64,000 nt of DNA. Source: Physcomitrium patens. Its lineage: Eukaryota > Streptophyta > Bryopsida > Funariales > Funariaceae. The position numbers and the translations under genes are program-made. The notes under the pieces are model-generated. The model was not told the DNA's origin, searched no databases, and saw nothing but the letters and a program-made list of their open reading frames with translations. Location of the stretch: contig NC_037275.1 of NCBI RefSeq assembly GCF_000002425.4, forward strand, positions 8,189,777-8,253,776. The letters run 5' to 3'. Below, piece by piece: positions 1 through 11,711 of the stretch (positions are counted from its first letter, which is position 1; every line of letters starts with the position of its first letter).

Positions 1-1213
1 TTATTTTTAAATTGGTTCTAATAGAGATAAGAATCTATGTTGTTTTTTTGCTCATGCACCTTTTTAAAATTCCAATATCTAATTTTATTTAGAATATAAG
101 TCTTTATGCTATTGCTTTGGGTGTTATTTAAATATATCAAAGAGATTAAGAGTTCTTCTATAATTATAGTACATGACTCATTCAACTTTTAAAAAATATT
201 TTAAGTTATTATATAATTAAAATTAATATGTACATAGTTGTAATTTGGTTTTTTTATTATTTTTAAGATTATTTTTACATAATAATTGATATTAAATATA
301 ATTTTTTTTATTAAAATTTTAAAATAATATATGTTTGTGAATTTTAATTTCTATTTATACTTTTTTTATAATATGAATATTATTTTAGGTAAAAAATATA
401 TGATTAAAACTTGGAGAGAGTATATACTTTATTTTGTCCAAAAATTTATATTGACTAATATTTTTAGCAAGATTAGTTGATTTTTTTATTTTCTATTTTA
501 TTAAATATTTTATCTTATAATATTTTTAGTTTTATTCAACTTATAAGTATAATATTTTTTTAAATAATAATAAAATATTCTTCCAAATATTAATGATATA
601 CTTCTAATTATATCTAGATATTATATAATATGATATAATAAATAATTTATTATCTATATAAATGATCTAAAAAATAAAATAAATGATGGTTATTACTTTA
701 TTTAATTCTTCTATTATCTTTTTGCTATTAAATTATAAATATTTGATTTCTTCTTGACTCTATTTAAAACGTGGAAGATTTTTTTTTTTTTTTAGAGAAA
801 AAGTTGTATATACAATCTTTATTTGCTTATTGTTACTATTATCTAATTGCTTAATACTTAATGCACCTTTTATCTCTCTAAAAACTCCTATGATAACTAA
901 ATTTCTTATTTATCATATTTTTAGAATTTTGTTACATATTAAAATTAAAAAACTAATAGATATGGTCATTTATTGGATTAATTAATTTTATTTAATTTCT
1001 ACATCATATTTAATGTGTAGAAGTTTTAAAAAAATAAATAAAATTTTAAAGTCCAAAAAATTACTATAACTTAGGATATAAATTATTATATTTTTGTTTA
1101 AAGGTGCAAGAAAGGATGTGCAAGTTTATAATAGATAACATACAAAGTTTTATTACATCTACAAATATATGTTAACTTTAGAAAAAATAATTTTTCTAAT
1201 GCTACAAATCAAA
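1..1213. other. AT-rich stretch, no gene seen
   Basis: Very AT-rich sequence with many short A and T runs and no open frame of useful length on either strand. It probably consists of old decayed repeats, but I recognise no coding motif, LTR edge or RNA gene in it. Confidence 0.5.
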
Positions 1214-1804
1214 TTTCTAGAATCTAAATAATATTAGGCACATCAAAGAAACTTTTTTATTAAACTTAGTCTCAAATTCTCTAATTAATTCATTTGGAGC
1301 CATTTGATTCTCTGGCCTTTGCTGAAACCACTCCAAAAAAATCTGTTTTGTCATTCTTTCTAAATCTTCATCAAAAAATTCATCTTTCAAGAGTTCTTCA
1401 AATTTCTTCTATAATATAGCCTCTAGATGCAACTCTTCCATTCTTTCTCTAAGTTTTGGTATCACTGCCAAATCAAAGGTAGTAATCATCTTCATTTTTG
1501 GAACTTGATGTACTTCCATTCTTTCTCTAAGTTTTGGTATCACTGCCAAATCAAAGGTAGTAATCATCTTCATTTTTGGAACTTGATGTACTTCCATTTC
1601 ACATTTATAAATCCTTAAGAACTTGGTGATATTCCTCCCATCAAACCTCCCAAATTTATCTACTACTACTTATAAGGCCTTTATAGTGCTCCTATCCTTT
1701 CCATGCACTTGCTGCCTTTCTTCCATAAATTGAGCAAATGCCCTAAATAAATCATAGACACCTTCTCTTCCTAATAATCCAAACCTTGGATTTTGATCCC
1801 CCAT
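1214..1804 (-). pseudogene. Decayed gypsy gag fragment (family B element)
   Basis: Reading the minus strand from an ATG at 1804 gives a gag-like protein beginning MGDQNPRFGLLG and continuing through FDGRNITKFLRIYKCEMEVHQVP and FEELLKDEFFDEDLERMTKQ to about 1214. It is broken by in-frame stops near 1670 and at 1409-1411. The pattern (FDG, then a K-F-L core, then an acidic E-FFDED-ER stretch) is that of a retrotransposon gag. It lies directly inside the family-B LTR at 1860-3108, as expected for LTR, short leader, gag on the minus strand. A matching gag start lies next to the related LTR at 61175-62235. Pol is not seen; the element is truncated or leaves the window. The gag assignment rests on motif pattern and position. 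Confidence 0.6.
1438..1593 (-). repeat. Perfect 78-bp tandem duplication inside the gag relic
   Basis: Two copies, 1438-1515 and 1516-1593, are identical over 78 bp and keep the reading frame, so 26 residues starting MEVHQVPKMKM occur twice in a row. Perfect identity inside an otherwise decayed gag means the duplication is younger than most of the decay. Confidence 0.9.
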
Positions 1805-1859
1805 TTCAACTTGTTGAGATAATTAGTGCCTTAAGGCTCTCTCAGTGGAAGCACCAATA

Positions 1860-3108
1860 TGACCGGGTAGAGAGAATTTGCCTCAAGAAAGTGCTAGGTC
1901 TTGCCACTAAATGCTCAATCAAATCTAAGATATAAAAGTACCAAGTTTATATATATAATATATTTCCTTTTAGGGCAATTACATCAATACATAAGCCCAA
2001 GTACCAAAAAAACACCTAAATGTATGATAAAGTATCTTAAAACCTTATATATCCTTATGAGAAATATTTTCTAAACTTCAACAGCTCATATCTCACGATC
2101 GGACTATCCAAACAATCCTAAAATTTACATGAAATACTAATATACTTTCAAAAACTATCACAAAAAAATTCAACTACAAATTCATTACGTATCTTGAGAT
2201 ATCATCAAAACTCTAATAGTAGCTTTAAACCCTAGTATACAAACACCTGCATGCTATTTTCTTCATATCTCACAAAAAAAATATTTAAATACCATGAAAC
2301 TTTGATCTATAGCTTTTTAACCTAATAACTCACACTTAAGGAAATTTTGAGCCAAAAATTCGTCTAGAAACTCAAGATATGGCTCCATCCATTACTATCA
2401 ACAAAATGACTCACTTACTGCATTTGAATTACATGTGTTGTCTTCAATACTCTATAACTCCTTCATTCAGACTTGAAATTCATCAAATAGTATATGGAAA
2501 GTGTAGCCAAGAAAGTGTTCTCTCCAACTTTACTCGCCAATCTTTCATTTCTTTCCGTATGCATATGTTATGCTTCAAAGAGTGACAGTAGGTACAAATT
2601 TGACACCTTAACTTTGAATACCTACATTTCCTTCACAAAAACTCGAAATTATACCAAATCTTCATCCAAATTATATCCAAAATCCTAAACTTGATGATCT
2701 TAGTTTCCAAAGCTCGAATAACTTTGAAAAAAAAATCTTAATCCCTAATAAGACCTCGGGCAGTCTCCTTGAAGTCCATTGGGCATGGCCTTCGACCAAT
2801 AGGAATGAAGATCCTCATTCCTTGCCTTCATCCAACTATGCCTTACTTTCATCCCTCCCAGTAAGTCTCCTACTAATTAAGATTTTCTTCTTTAGGCTCT
2901 AATCTCCTCTTAAGGCTTCATACTAACCATTTAGGTCCTATAAACTTTTTGAAATGTTATAATAAAAAAAGATAAAATTCAAAATAAAGTTTCTTATATC
3001 TACTCTCTTTAAATTAATCTATTAACCATTCTAAGATACACTAAGACTTATGAACATATTATATGTCCTAACTAAATTTTACATACTATAAGCAAATACA
3101 GTATGACA
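1860..3108 (-). repeat. LTR of gypsy family B, copy a
   Basis: On the minus strand this starts with TGTCATACTG at 3108 and ends with CTACCCGGTCA at 1860. Long stretches match the sequences at 55057-56322 (plus strand) and 61175-62235 (minus strand). All three share the start, the segment around 'aaacatattatatg', an inner stretch containing 'aggcaagg' and 'gaatggg', and a CTCTCTACC-type end. The gag fragment follows directly, so this is the 5' LTR of a minus-strand element. The right flank from 3109 shows no obvious target duplication because the other end of the element is missing. Confidence 0.75.
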
Positions 3109-4502
3109 ACGCCATATAAAATCCCATGATATGCTTTATTTTTTTGCATCTATGACTTATTATTAATGCTTGGAGTAGATTGCCTAGCACACCTCTTTGA
3201 TTTGATCATGAAGGTGTTCAAAAGTATTGATTGTTGTAGCTTCTTGTTGAATACATTTGAGTTGTTGGATGTAGAAAATATATGTCTTTGATTCACTAAA
3301 TTTTTTTTGATTCAATTTTAATTAATAGCAAATCAAATATATATTACCAAAGCTATATTGCTTCTTGATGAGGTATAAAAATTTACAGTCGTTTCTTCTA
3401 TTAGTAGCCTACTTACTAATTCATTCAAAGAATGAATTATCTTTTTGATTTGAATCATTTAAGTAAAATTAGCAAATTAGAAGGATAGATAATTTAATAT
3501 TTTATATATTATGATAGTATTACTTTATAGGTGTCTTATGTCTTTTAGTTCTCTAATAATACTATAAATTTAAAAAATATAAGATGACACAACTTAATTT
3601 TTTGATAATGCTCTAAATTGACAAAATAAATGGCTTCTTATTTGTTTAGCACAACCATTGAATTTGTAATAGTTTCTAAGGAAAATACCCCTTATAGATG
3701 TGTCTATTTAATTTTGAAATCTTCTATATCTTTAATATATGGTAGTATCTTATAAGTGGTAGATAAACAAAGATAGGCCATTGCCTTGGTAATTTTTTTG
3801 CATTGTATCTCAAATTTAGTTGTTGTAAGGATCAAGTCATATAAATCAATTGTTTTTTTGCTATAAATCAAGTGATGCAATTCCTTTATATGTCAATAAT
3901 AAGTATATCACATCTCATAGGTCATCTCCTAAAATATGTTGTGTATGAGGGATTACCATTCCTTGTAATTATGACCATTTAGGTAGTTTCTCTCTCCTAC
4001 TATGTTATGAAGTGTGCTTTTTATTTTGAACTAGTGCTTGTGAATAATGTTTGCTATTATTTTGAAGGACAACAAAGAAGACTACACAGTGAGAAGTTTG
4101 AAGAGTGTAGGATTGAGCAAGTAAAAAAGAAAGAGGAGAAAGTGAGACTAAGAAGAAACCGTGCATCAACTTAATACAAAGTCCTGCTGTTTAAATCATG
4201 AAGAAGTGACAGGATACACATATAGAAGTTACTAGTAACATAACTAGACACAAAACTTGTAATACTCATTGAAACGGTATTGTACACACCATTTTAACAG
4301 CAGTAATTTAAATAAAACCAATCGTAAGATTAGGTTTAGATTTTATGAATCCTACAAAAATAGAGGCTGCATTATGTTCATCCAACACCAAGGACCTCGA
4401 CGATGCAAGAAGGAAAATGAACAAAAGGAGCTAAGAGTAAACCAAAAGCGAAACGAATCAGCTGAAAAAACAGACGGAGCGGACAATAAGCGCAAAAGAT
4501 CA
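3109..4502. other. AT-rich stretch, possible copia gag relic
   Basis: No intact gene. Minus-strand translations between about 3450 and 3850 vaguely resemble a copia gag (short helical pieces broken by stops), but I cannot support this firmly. From about 4270 the base composition rises toward the GC-rich island. Confidence 0.3.
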
Positions 4503-5313
4503 GCATTCGTTCTCTGATACTGTCGTAAACCCAATCGTCATTGACCTGGGCGAGGCCTCTGCAAGTGTCCCCTGCTCAAACACCGAACAAACCACGGACT
4601 CACAGCCATAACACACAACCTGAACGCTGATCAAGGCTGGTGGACACCAAAACCTCCCGGAAGAGGCTGGATCAGCTCGGCCGACAACATGCACCGAAAC
4701 AAATGCAACTTCACCAACATCCTAGAAACGCCACCTGCATTGCATCAACATCAAACAAAAAGCGGAGGTTCGCGACCGTGATGCATGCAACCATTCGACG
4801 CTGAAGACATGGCTAAAAAATATACGAGATACTCAAAGCCCAACAATCTCCATCGGAGCAACGCAGTGCGACGGCCAAGGGCGATCTTTCTTGACGTCCG
4901 AACAGGAGCCAGTGAGTCGTTTTCTGTTGCTCTCGTAAACCCGCTCGTCATTGACCTGGGGGAGGCCTCTGCAAGTATCCCCTGCACATATATCTAACAG
5001 ACCACGGACTCATTGCCATAACACACATCCTGGACGCTGATCGAGGCTGGTGGGCACCAAAACCTCCCGGACGAGGCTGAATCAGCTCGGCCGACAAAAT
5101 GCACCGAATCGCATGTATCTTCACCAACGTCCTAGAAACGCCACCTGCAGTGCATCAACATCAAACAGAAACCGTGATGCATGTAATCATTCGACGCTGA
5201 CAACATGGCTCAAAGATATCCGAGATGCGCGAAGACCGACGATCTCCATCGGAGCAACGCAGTGCGACGCCCCGGGGCGATCTTTCTTGACGTCCGAACA
5301 GGAGCCAGTGACC
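4503..5313. repeat. Imperfect ~400-bp tandem duplication in GC-rich island
   Basis: Two head-to-tail copies, about 4503-4914 and 4915-5313. Both contain 'gtcattgacctggg', 'gaggcctctgcaagt', 'ggctggtggacacc' or the 'gggcacc' form, 'catcggagcaacgcagtgcg' and the end 'gaacaggagccagtga'. The second copy is shorter by a small deletion near 5165. I estimate close to 90 percent identity by eye. Open frames on either strand match nothing I know and differ between the copies, so I call it non-coding. It lies upstream of the isopentenyltransferase gene and could be distal promoter or part of an unrecognised GC-rich repeat. Confidence 0.8.
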
Positions 5314-5813
5314 TCGGGCTATCGATTCAGACCGTGCGACCAGCCTGCACTCTCTACTTTGCCACCAGACACAACGACGCTTCCAAACACAGGTCGTCCA
5401 GGCCGCGATCGCCCTTAAACACTCCGCCCCACCCATGCCAAACGGGTCCATGCGAGAGCTCAGACGAGCAAGTCGTCGGCCATGGATGATCGAAGTTCCG
5501 AACGCACCAGACGTAACGACGCGCTGCCAGTTCGACGTTGTGATGGCTGTTTTTGCGACCTTGTCACAGGTGCGCAAACCTGAGGACCCTGCTTCCGGAA
5601 GGAGTAGTAGCTGTGCACAGCATTTATGGCCGTGAGGAAATCACCATTGTGCTGAACATCCCACTCGAAGTGCAGTCAGGGGGAACATTAATATTCTCCC
5701 CTGAAATGCGGCCCCACGGCAGCTGCACTCTCCCGCCTAGTGCGGCCGCAACCCGAGTGGCCTTCAATCCCACGCCAGGCCACTCCTCGGCAGTCGGGTG
5801 ACGAGCTCGATTC
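5314..5813. other. GC-rich upstream region of the isopentenyltransferase gene
   Basis: About 500 bp of GC-rich sequence between the tandem duplication and the likely TATA box. Short open frames occur on both strands, as expected from low stop-codon frequency in GC-rich DNA, and none resembles a known protein. It probably holds the proximal promoter. Confidence 0.4.
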
Positions 5814-5820
5814 ATAAAAG
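5814..5820 (+). promoter_or_regulatory. Candidate TATA box for the isopentenyltransferase gene
   Basis: ATAAAAG in 'ttcataaaaggg' lies about 200 bp before the first in-frame ATG at 6015, leaving a 5' UTR of roughly 170 bp. Within that UTR the sequence around 5902-5917 has a TACTAAT branch-like motif followed by CAG, so a 5' UTR intron acceptor is possible. Confidence 0.4.
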
Positions 5821-6014
5821 GGCGCATCCGTCGTCGCAGATTCCAATGCCATTAGCGCCGTGGACGCCGCGGTCTCGACTCTACGCTTCGATTTCCTTGG
5901 TTTACTAATTCATTCAGTTACCTTCCGCTGGACCTCGTGGTTGTGAGCTGTGGCGGGCGTGACAGTGCTGCTGTGTTCAGGCGAATTTTGTGCCAGCCCA
6001 GTGTACCTGCAGAG

Positions 6015-7648
6015 ATGTCGACAACAGCTGTGGTCCATCTTCATTCTGCAGCGTCTGCCGTCACGCCTTTGTGGAGCGGCGCGAGGGAGCCCTCAGCACC
6101 TGAGCCTGCGATCGTTCGGCCCACCGTGAGATGCTTTAACCGCAGCAGCGGTGCGGCCAGGGCGTCCTTCACAGGGGTCGACCTGGGGAAATGCAGGGCG
6201 TGGAGGAGAGGCCTGACCACGCCATTCAGGTGCGTGGCGACGCCAGAGCGACGCGCCTCCAGCGTTGGCAAAGCGGTATCGCAGGATGCCTCCCGCCTCC
6301 AGTTTCCATTCTCCTCCTTGGACTACCCCGATTTCAACCGAACCGCATTCGTGGAGCCGGATGTATCTGTCAGGCATCATGGGGACCGGAGTGTGGTTGA
6401 GAAGAATCCCCCATCGACGAAGCTGGTGCAAGCGCCGAGGAGATCTGTCAAGCCCCGGGTGATCCTTATCGCAGGGCCCACTGCGTGAGCCCACACATTC
6501 ACTTCTTAACGTTCGGTTTTAGAGCTCTAACGTGTGCATACTGCGATCGATCACAGTCGACCGTCCACCGCGTCGTGGTCACACTGCATTCCCTGTCTGG
6601 GTCCGCTGAGAGAACACGTGCGCGGTGCATGAGGCTTGTTACGATCGTCCCCGTTTTCTGACTGTGCTTTTTTCCATCCTTCAGGGTTGGGAAGACTCGG
6701 TTGTCAATCGAGCTCGCTAAAACCCTCGGCGGGGAAGTGATCAACGCCGATTCCGTGCAAGTCTACCAGGGCCTCGACGTTGGTGCAGCGAAAGCTTCCC
6801 TGGAGGAAAGGCAGGGCATTCCCCACCACGTCATGGACCTTGTTCCGCCCACTGTAGAATACTCGTACGAGCAGTTTCTTCGAGACGCTCGCTCCGCGAC
6901 TGAACATATCTTGGCCAAGGGGCTGGTGCCGATCGTCGTCGGCGGTACAGGAATGTACATGAGGTGGTTCATGCAGAACCGAGCGGGGATCACCTCGCAT
7001 CCCTTCGAAGACGAGGATCTCACGGGCGAGTTCGACGCCCGAGCCGAAGACGACTGGGATTATGACTTCCAGTGCTATTTCCTTTACCAGCACAGGGCCG
7101 ATCTCTACCCTCGCGTCGACATCCGTTGCGAGCAGATGATACCAGCTCTTCTGGAGGAGGCCGCCTGGCTTCTGAACCTGGGCGTCAGGCCTCAGACCAA
7201 CTCGGCGTCCAAGGCAATTGGCTACGAAGAAGCCATGGAGCTCCTGCTGGAGGCACGCCAGGCCGATGGGGTCATCTCCCAGGAGAGGTTCCTCAAGTTC
7301 GTGGCTTTGTTCCAGCACAACTCCAAGGGTCTGGTGCGCAAGCAGATTGCATGGTTCAGGACCCACAGTCGCAGCGAGGTGCGCAAGTTTCGGTGGCTGC
7401 AGGCGGGTGGACCGGTGGAGGAGATGATGGAGGCACTGGTGGAGGAGTACGCGCGAGCACCTGGACAGCCCACGCTAATCGCATCGGGGGAGGAGTTGAA
7501 GACTAGGAGCATGAAGGAACAGAAGCGCATGAAGAGCTACAAGCCGACGCTGAAAATCTACAGCGATGCAGCAGCGGTTGCGGGCTGTCTGGCGTGGATA
7601 AAGTCCACTCAGGGTGGCCGACGGGAGCCTTCCGGGCGACTGAATTAG
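6015..7648 (+). CDS. tRNA dimethylallyltransferase (tRNA isopentenyltransferase), plant type, two exons
   Basis: The enzyme transfers a dimethylallyl group to adenosine 37 of tRNAs; in plants this route also yields cis-zeatin cytokinins. Exon 1 is 6015-6484, exon 2 is 6685-7648, giving 477 residues. Joining at the GT-AG intron completes the nucleotide-binding loop GPTAVGKT (residues 154-161). Then come NADSVQVY (177-184), PHHVMD (203-208), GGTGMY (243-248) and AIGYEE (334-339), all family signatures. Residues 1 to about 90 are rich in Ser, Ala, Thr and Arg and poor in acids, fitting a plastid transit peptide. The start is the first in-frame ATG; the frame is open further upstream, so a longer N-terminus is possible. 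The C-terminal half (DYDFQCYFL, RCEQMI, LLNLGV) resembles the IPT9-like plant type. Oddly, the family segment with the N-D-x-x-R-x-x-R-A-L-E motif, expected near residues 270-280, is absent, and the whole second half is one exon. It could be a deleted or partly retroprocessed copy. Confidence 0.85.
6485..6684 (+). other. Intron of the isopentenyltransferase gene
   Basis: A 200-bp intron starting GTGAGC and ending in a pyrimidine-rich CCTTCAG. It splits an alanine codon (GC/G) in the GPTAVGKT loop. Splicing restores the exact motif and the frame, which is strong evidence for these borders. Confidence 0.88.
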
Positions 7649-8759
7649 TTGACCATACAGTCTCGGAAGAGTTCGGACGTGGGGCTTTGGTGCGGTGGCC
7701 TGAGTTCTCAACGCGGAACTGAATCTTCCTGTGCCCAGGCCCTATTTTGAGTCCAGCGCGGGCTTCTGGGCAGTGCCGACAAATCCTGGCGCGACTGCTC
7801 GGTGTGGGCACAGCTGCGGTAGATAGTCGTCGGCTAGCGGAGACAGCGCCGGTGTCGGGGCGATTCCTCAAACTCGGGATGTGCTTCACCACATTGTCCC
7901 GGCGGTTTGGCGGCAGTTTTGGTAAGGTCCAGACATCTAGGCTGCGGAATTGCGTAGCCTCCGGTCGACGCGACGGTGGGCGGCAGTGGAACACGCACCG
8001 CTGCCACATTTTGCTTCAAGGTCGGCCCGTGATTGCAACGGTTCTTGGAATGGTGCCGTGCTCTCTCGAGCCACTTCCGCAAGAGGTGGGGTGAGGTCAC
8101 TGTGCGCAGAGGGCCTGCCCGCTGGTCACGGTTGGTAGTGGCCATGGGAGGCAAGGATCCCCGAGGGTGGTGATAGGAGGTTACTGCTGGAGGAAATGGG
8201 AAGTTTGATCCGGAAGAACAGTAGGTGACGAGATTACCTGCCTGTGGAGCATGCAGTGATGTCGCGAGGCGGCGAATTTCGGGCACCAGAAGTTGAACTG
8301 AATCGGGTCAACCTGGTGACCGGATCAGTCGGCGTATGCTGATTTTGTGTTTTTCTGCAATCGGCTCGTTTGTATATCTTGTTCTTGTCGGGCCTCTCAT
8401 GGATGCCTTTCGGCGTGTTATTTACGTGGATAACCATCTTGATTGGAACTGTTTTGGACGTGTTCATGTGAATGTTGATGAGTACCCAGTCTCCTGGATG
8501 TCGGATGTGTTGTGTTGTTTTCCAAGTGCAGGTGTTTTTCTTTTTCGTAGACATATGAGTCATGTCTTTGTGTGTCGGTTTGAGTGACTTTGTTTGAGAA
8601 TGCACTTTTCAGTTTTGTAAATGAACCGGCCGTCCTTTCTTTTGTATTGATTATGTTCTTGGGAGTTCTGACTCGAACTTGACCTTCATTGTAGAATCCA
8701 TGTGACTGGTCTTCATCGCTTACAATTTCCATCGTCGAACTCTGTCACTCACGTACTCA
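7649..8759. other. 3' flank of the isopentenyltransferase gene, no second gene seen
   Basis: GC-rich to about 8.3 kb, then falling. It should contain the 3' UTR. I see no convincing poly(A) signal position, no coding motif and no structured RNA. Short open frames on both strands have no recognisable domain. Confidence 0.4.
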
Positions 8760-9830
8760 ATGTCTGGGATTTTCTTTATCCAACTTTAGAAGCTCTGTGT
8801 CAATGTATTCGTGAATGGATTGATGATAGAATGAGTACAGCAGAATATATCTGCACTTTTCCATCTTGCTCTGAGCGTGGTTTTAGTGTGACCGAAAGAC
8901 GTGGGGATCTCAAGGTGTTCAGATCTTACAACCAAAGACGCTGTGACCAGGGAAATCATTTTTTTTCAGAACTATACAACAGAGCACTATACACGCAGAT
9001 AACGGGTGTTATCAACAACTTTATTTCAGGAATCCACACTTATATCTCGAGGAGAAGTTATACTTTTCAGTAGTAAATCATGAGTTACTAAACTCCCACT
9101 AAAAGGATAATTTCTCTGTCGAGATTACATGAGGTAATACTCCCACTTCGATAGAGAAGTGGAGTTCTAGCCAGGTTGTACGATATGGAGTGCGCACAGT
9201 TTCTTGAACTTTTCTGGCGCGAATGGTTTCATGAATATATCTGCAACGTTGTCATTCGTGGAAATATAATCGAATTGTAGAACGTTGATTTTGATTTGCT
9301 CTCTGATCATGTGGTACTTGATATCGAAGTGCTTAGTGCTAGAGTGGAATTCGGGGTTAAAAGTAATAGCTACGTGCTTTTACACGCTAGAGGAAGCAAG
9401 GGCGGCTTTGCACATTGGTTGCCGTTGCTCGCAGTTGCTACAGCCTTTGAGTTAAGGAATAATGTTAAATTTCAACAGTCATGGATAACATCATGATTAT
9501 AACCAATTTGAAAACTGCTTCAAAAATACAACATAACTTGACATGAAGAAAAAATGCTGGTCTTAACAAAGATTGTGGTGTGAGCCCATAACCTATCAAA
9601 CTCAAGAAGCTCTCTATCAATGGAATCATGAATGAATTGATGAGTACAATAGAATATATCTGCACTTTTCCATCCTGCACTGAGCGAGGTTTCAGTCTAA
9701 CCTGAATACCTGGAGAACTTAAGGCGTGTAGACCTAAAAACATAAAGACGCTGTGAGCGTGTGCAGGGAGATCAGTCTCGAGACCCTTGGTCGACAGTTT
9801 TGTTGGAGCACTACAGGAGTCGCATCAGAA
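8760..9830. repeat. Direct repeat pair flanking a copia fragment
   Basis: About 8760-9020 and 9580-9830 are direct copies. Both contain 'gaatatatctgcacttttcc', 'agaagctct', an 'agacgctgtga' block and an 'gagcacta' block, roughly 85 percent alike by eye, about 815 bp apart. The copia C-terminal fragment lies between them. They may be diverged LTR parts of one collapsed minus-strand copia element, or a duplicated host segment into which a fragment moved. Confidence 0.6.
9167..9395 (-). pseudogene. Ty1/copia pol C-terminus (RNase H tail) with polypurine tract
   Basis: The minus strand reads VAITFNPEFHSSTKHFDIKY, then HMIREQI and STNDNVADIFMKPFAPEKFK, ending at a TAG at 9167-9169. This is the standard copia polyprotein end (N-P-E-F-H-x-x-T-K-H, then A-D-I-x-x-K-P). 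Just downstream on the same strand a polypurine tract GAAGTGGGAG (9140-9149) precedes a probable LTR start at 9139 with TA in place of TG. Upstream of about 9395 the frame is lost. It is a 3' fragment of a minus-strand copia element and is much less AT-decayed than the copia element at 12.6 kb. Confidence 0.85.
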
Positions 9831-11711
9831 AAAAGGTCAAGTTCATGTGCTGGTCCGTGAACAAATCCTATTCACGGCTATGATTCATGTCAGGCAGGTG
9901 GCGATGCATCGAGTAATAATAAGGAAGTCCGACATCAAGGATGCACTTGAGCCCTGTGGGAGTGGACCCGAAGGGCCCGATACAAGGCACAGGGTGTCCA
10001 CCAGCACAAAGCGTACTCAATACCGTTGTCGCCCATGTGACAGTGTCTTGGAGTCCAGTAATCAAAGCAACGAAGCGGATGACCTTTTAAATAATCTTCC
10101 CATCCTCAACCTCCCGATCCTCACTTCTATGCTTCGCCCATTGGCCCTTGCAAGCGATGCAGGAGGATGCAACCATTTGGTGCTTCGAGCTGCCGCGTTC
10201 CCAACAATTCCTCAGCACATGTTTAGCGGCCAAGAGCGTGTCATTGGCGTGATGACATCCTCTCTGCGGTGGTTTGCTGAATCCCACTGTTCTGGAAAGA
10301 GATCCACTGAGAACAAGTTGAGAACAAGTTGAGAACATGTTTGGAACACGAGAATGACTGATAATCCCCCTTGGTGCTAAGGAAGCAGCCACCCTCTCAT
10401 TCTCGGCTCCCCTCTGAGAGTTTATCAGGGGGTCCATGCACGCCATGCAATGTTCCCAGGCCAGTCCAACTCTTACGTTCCCAGGCGTTCCCTCCTCGAT
10501 CCCAACGGTTGGGACTGACTACCCAAGTGGGGTGCCTGTCAATGGTGGATTCGTGTGGCTTGAAAATCGATATGCACCCCACCCAGCTCATGCTGTGCCG
10601 AGTGAGGTTGTGATCCAGAACCAAAACAATTCTAATTGCTTCGGAGTTAATGGGAGGAGGTCAGAGGTGCCACAAACATCATTAACGGAATTGCCTTCTT
10701 GCGACTGTTGTGGTTGAGTGTACATGGTACGGTAAGAACGAGCCTTGGAGAGCCCATTAGCATCACTTGTGGAACAAAGAGATCGGATCAGTTTATCCCC
10801 TGCCAAACGCCACACACGAGCCCTCGGTACCTGACTTCAATGGTTGTAGGGTATGCCCATCTCCTCGTTCTCAATTCGCACATGGAATAGTTGGCCATGG
10901 TATCCATGCAGGCCATGCAGCACATGAGAATGAAGTCAACGTTATGTAACCAAGAGAAACCCCTTTGATTCCAATGGCGGGGTGCGTCTCCCAGGCAAGA
11001 TGCTTCTCCCCAGAAAATTCCTGTCGCTCAGAGATCTCGTTCGCAGTAATGGGAAGCATTGCGAAATCGTGTAGTCGTTCCCATGGCTTCGCATGGGAAC
11101 AAGGCTGGTCTTTTCCGTGACAGGGGACTATCCACAGAGTAGTGGGACTGCGGGGCTTAGGGGAGCGGTGGAGTGCGTGGGGCCGGGGTCCTTCATTAAG
11201 CTGCGCATTGACTGTGAGATCTTCGCTGCCTCTTCCTCTCCTCTCCGAGCTACAGAGGGAAGTGGTGCTGCTCTCTCTGCCACTGCCGATAGGTGGAAGT
11301 TGTGGGGAGTTGCAGCATTTCTTCAGGCGCTGTTGGTTTAGCCCATTTAGCTTTATTTTGCGCTCTGGAACTGGAGAGCCTGTCTTGTCCCAGCGCGTTG
11401 CAGGTCTTTCAGTTATTCTCTTTTTCGATATCGACTTGGGTCGGTCACGGTGAACGATTCCACCGCCAGATGGAGGAGACCGCAAGCTCCGACGTCGAAG
11501 ATTACTGGATTACTGGTTTTCTGGATCACATCTCATGTGGAGAGCCGGGAGAAGAGGCGAAGGCTGCTATCTCCAGCCTCCATTCGGTGAACTCCGGCAA
11601 CCCCAGGAGGGACATGTAATTGTGTGAGCTGATCGTGATCGCGTTGGGAGAAGTCGCCAGTTGCCGCAGCCATGGTGCATTAGAAGGTCCATGCACAGGA
11701 AGCATGCTTCT
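9831..11711. other. GC-richer unassigned sequence
   Basis: Moderately GC-rich, with several open frames of 60-200 codons on both strands, including a plus-strand frame at 9787-10332. None shows a domain, and overlapping frames on opposite strands are as long as each other, so I do not call genes. A small 11-bp repeat (gagaacaagtt, about 2.5 copies) sits at 10310-10338. It may be untranslated or LTR sequence of a young repeat. Confidence 0.4.

Noticed and set aside
6704-7366. 220-codon open frame antisense to the isopentenyltransferase exon 2
   Set aside because: It is the mirror of a real GC-rich exon and shows no domain of its own.
9787-10332. 181-codon plus-strand open frame
   Set aside because: No recognisable domain, no promoter or splice context, and equally long frames lie on the other strand; part of it overlaps a direct repeat.
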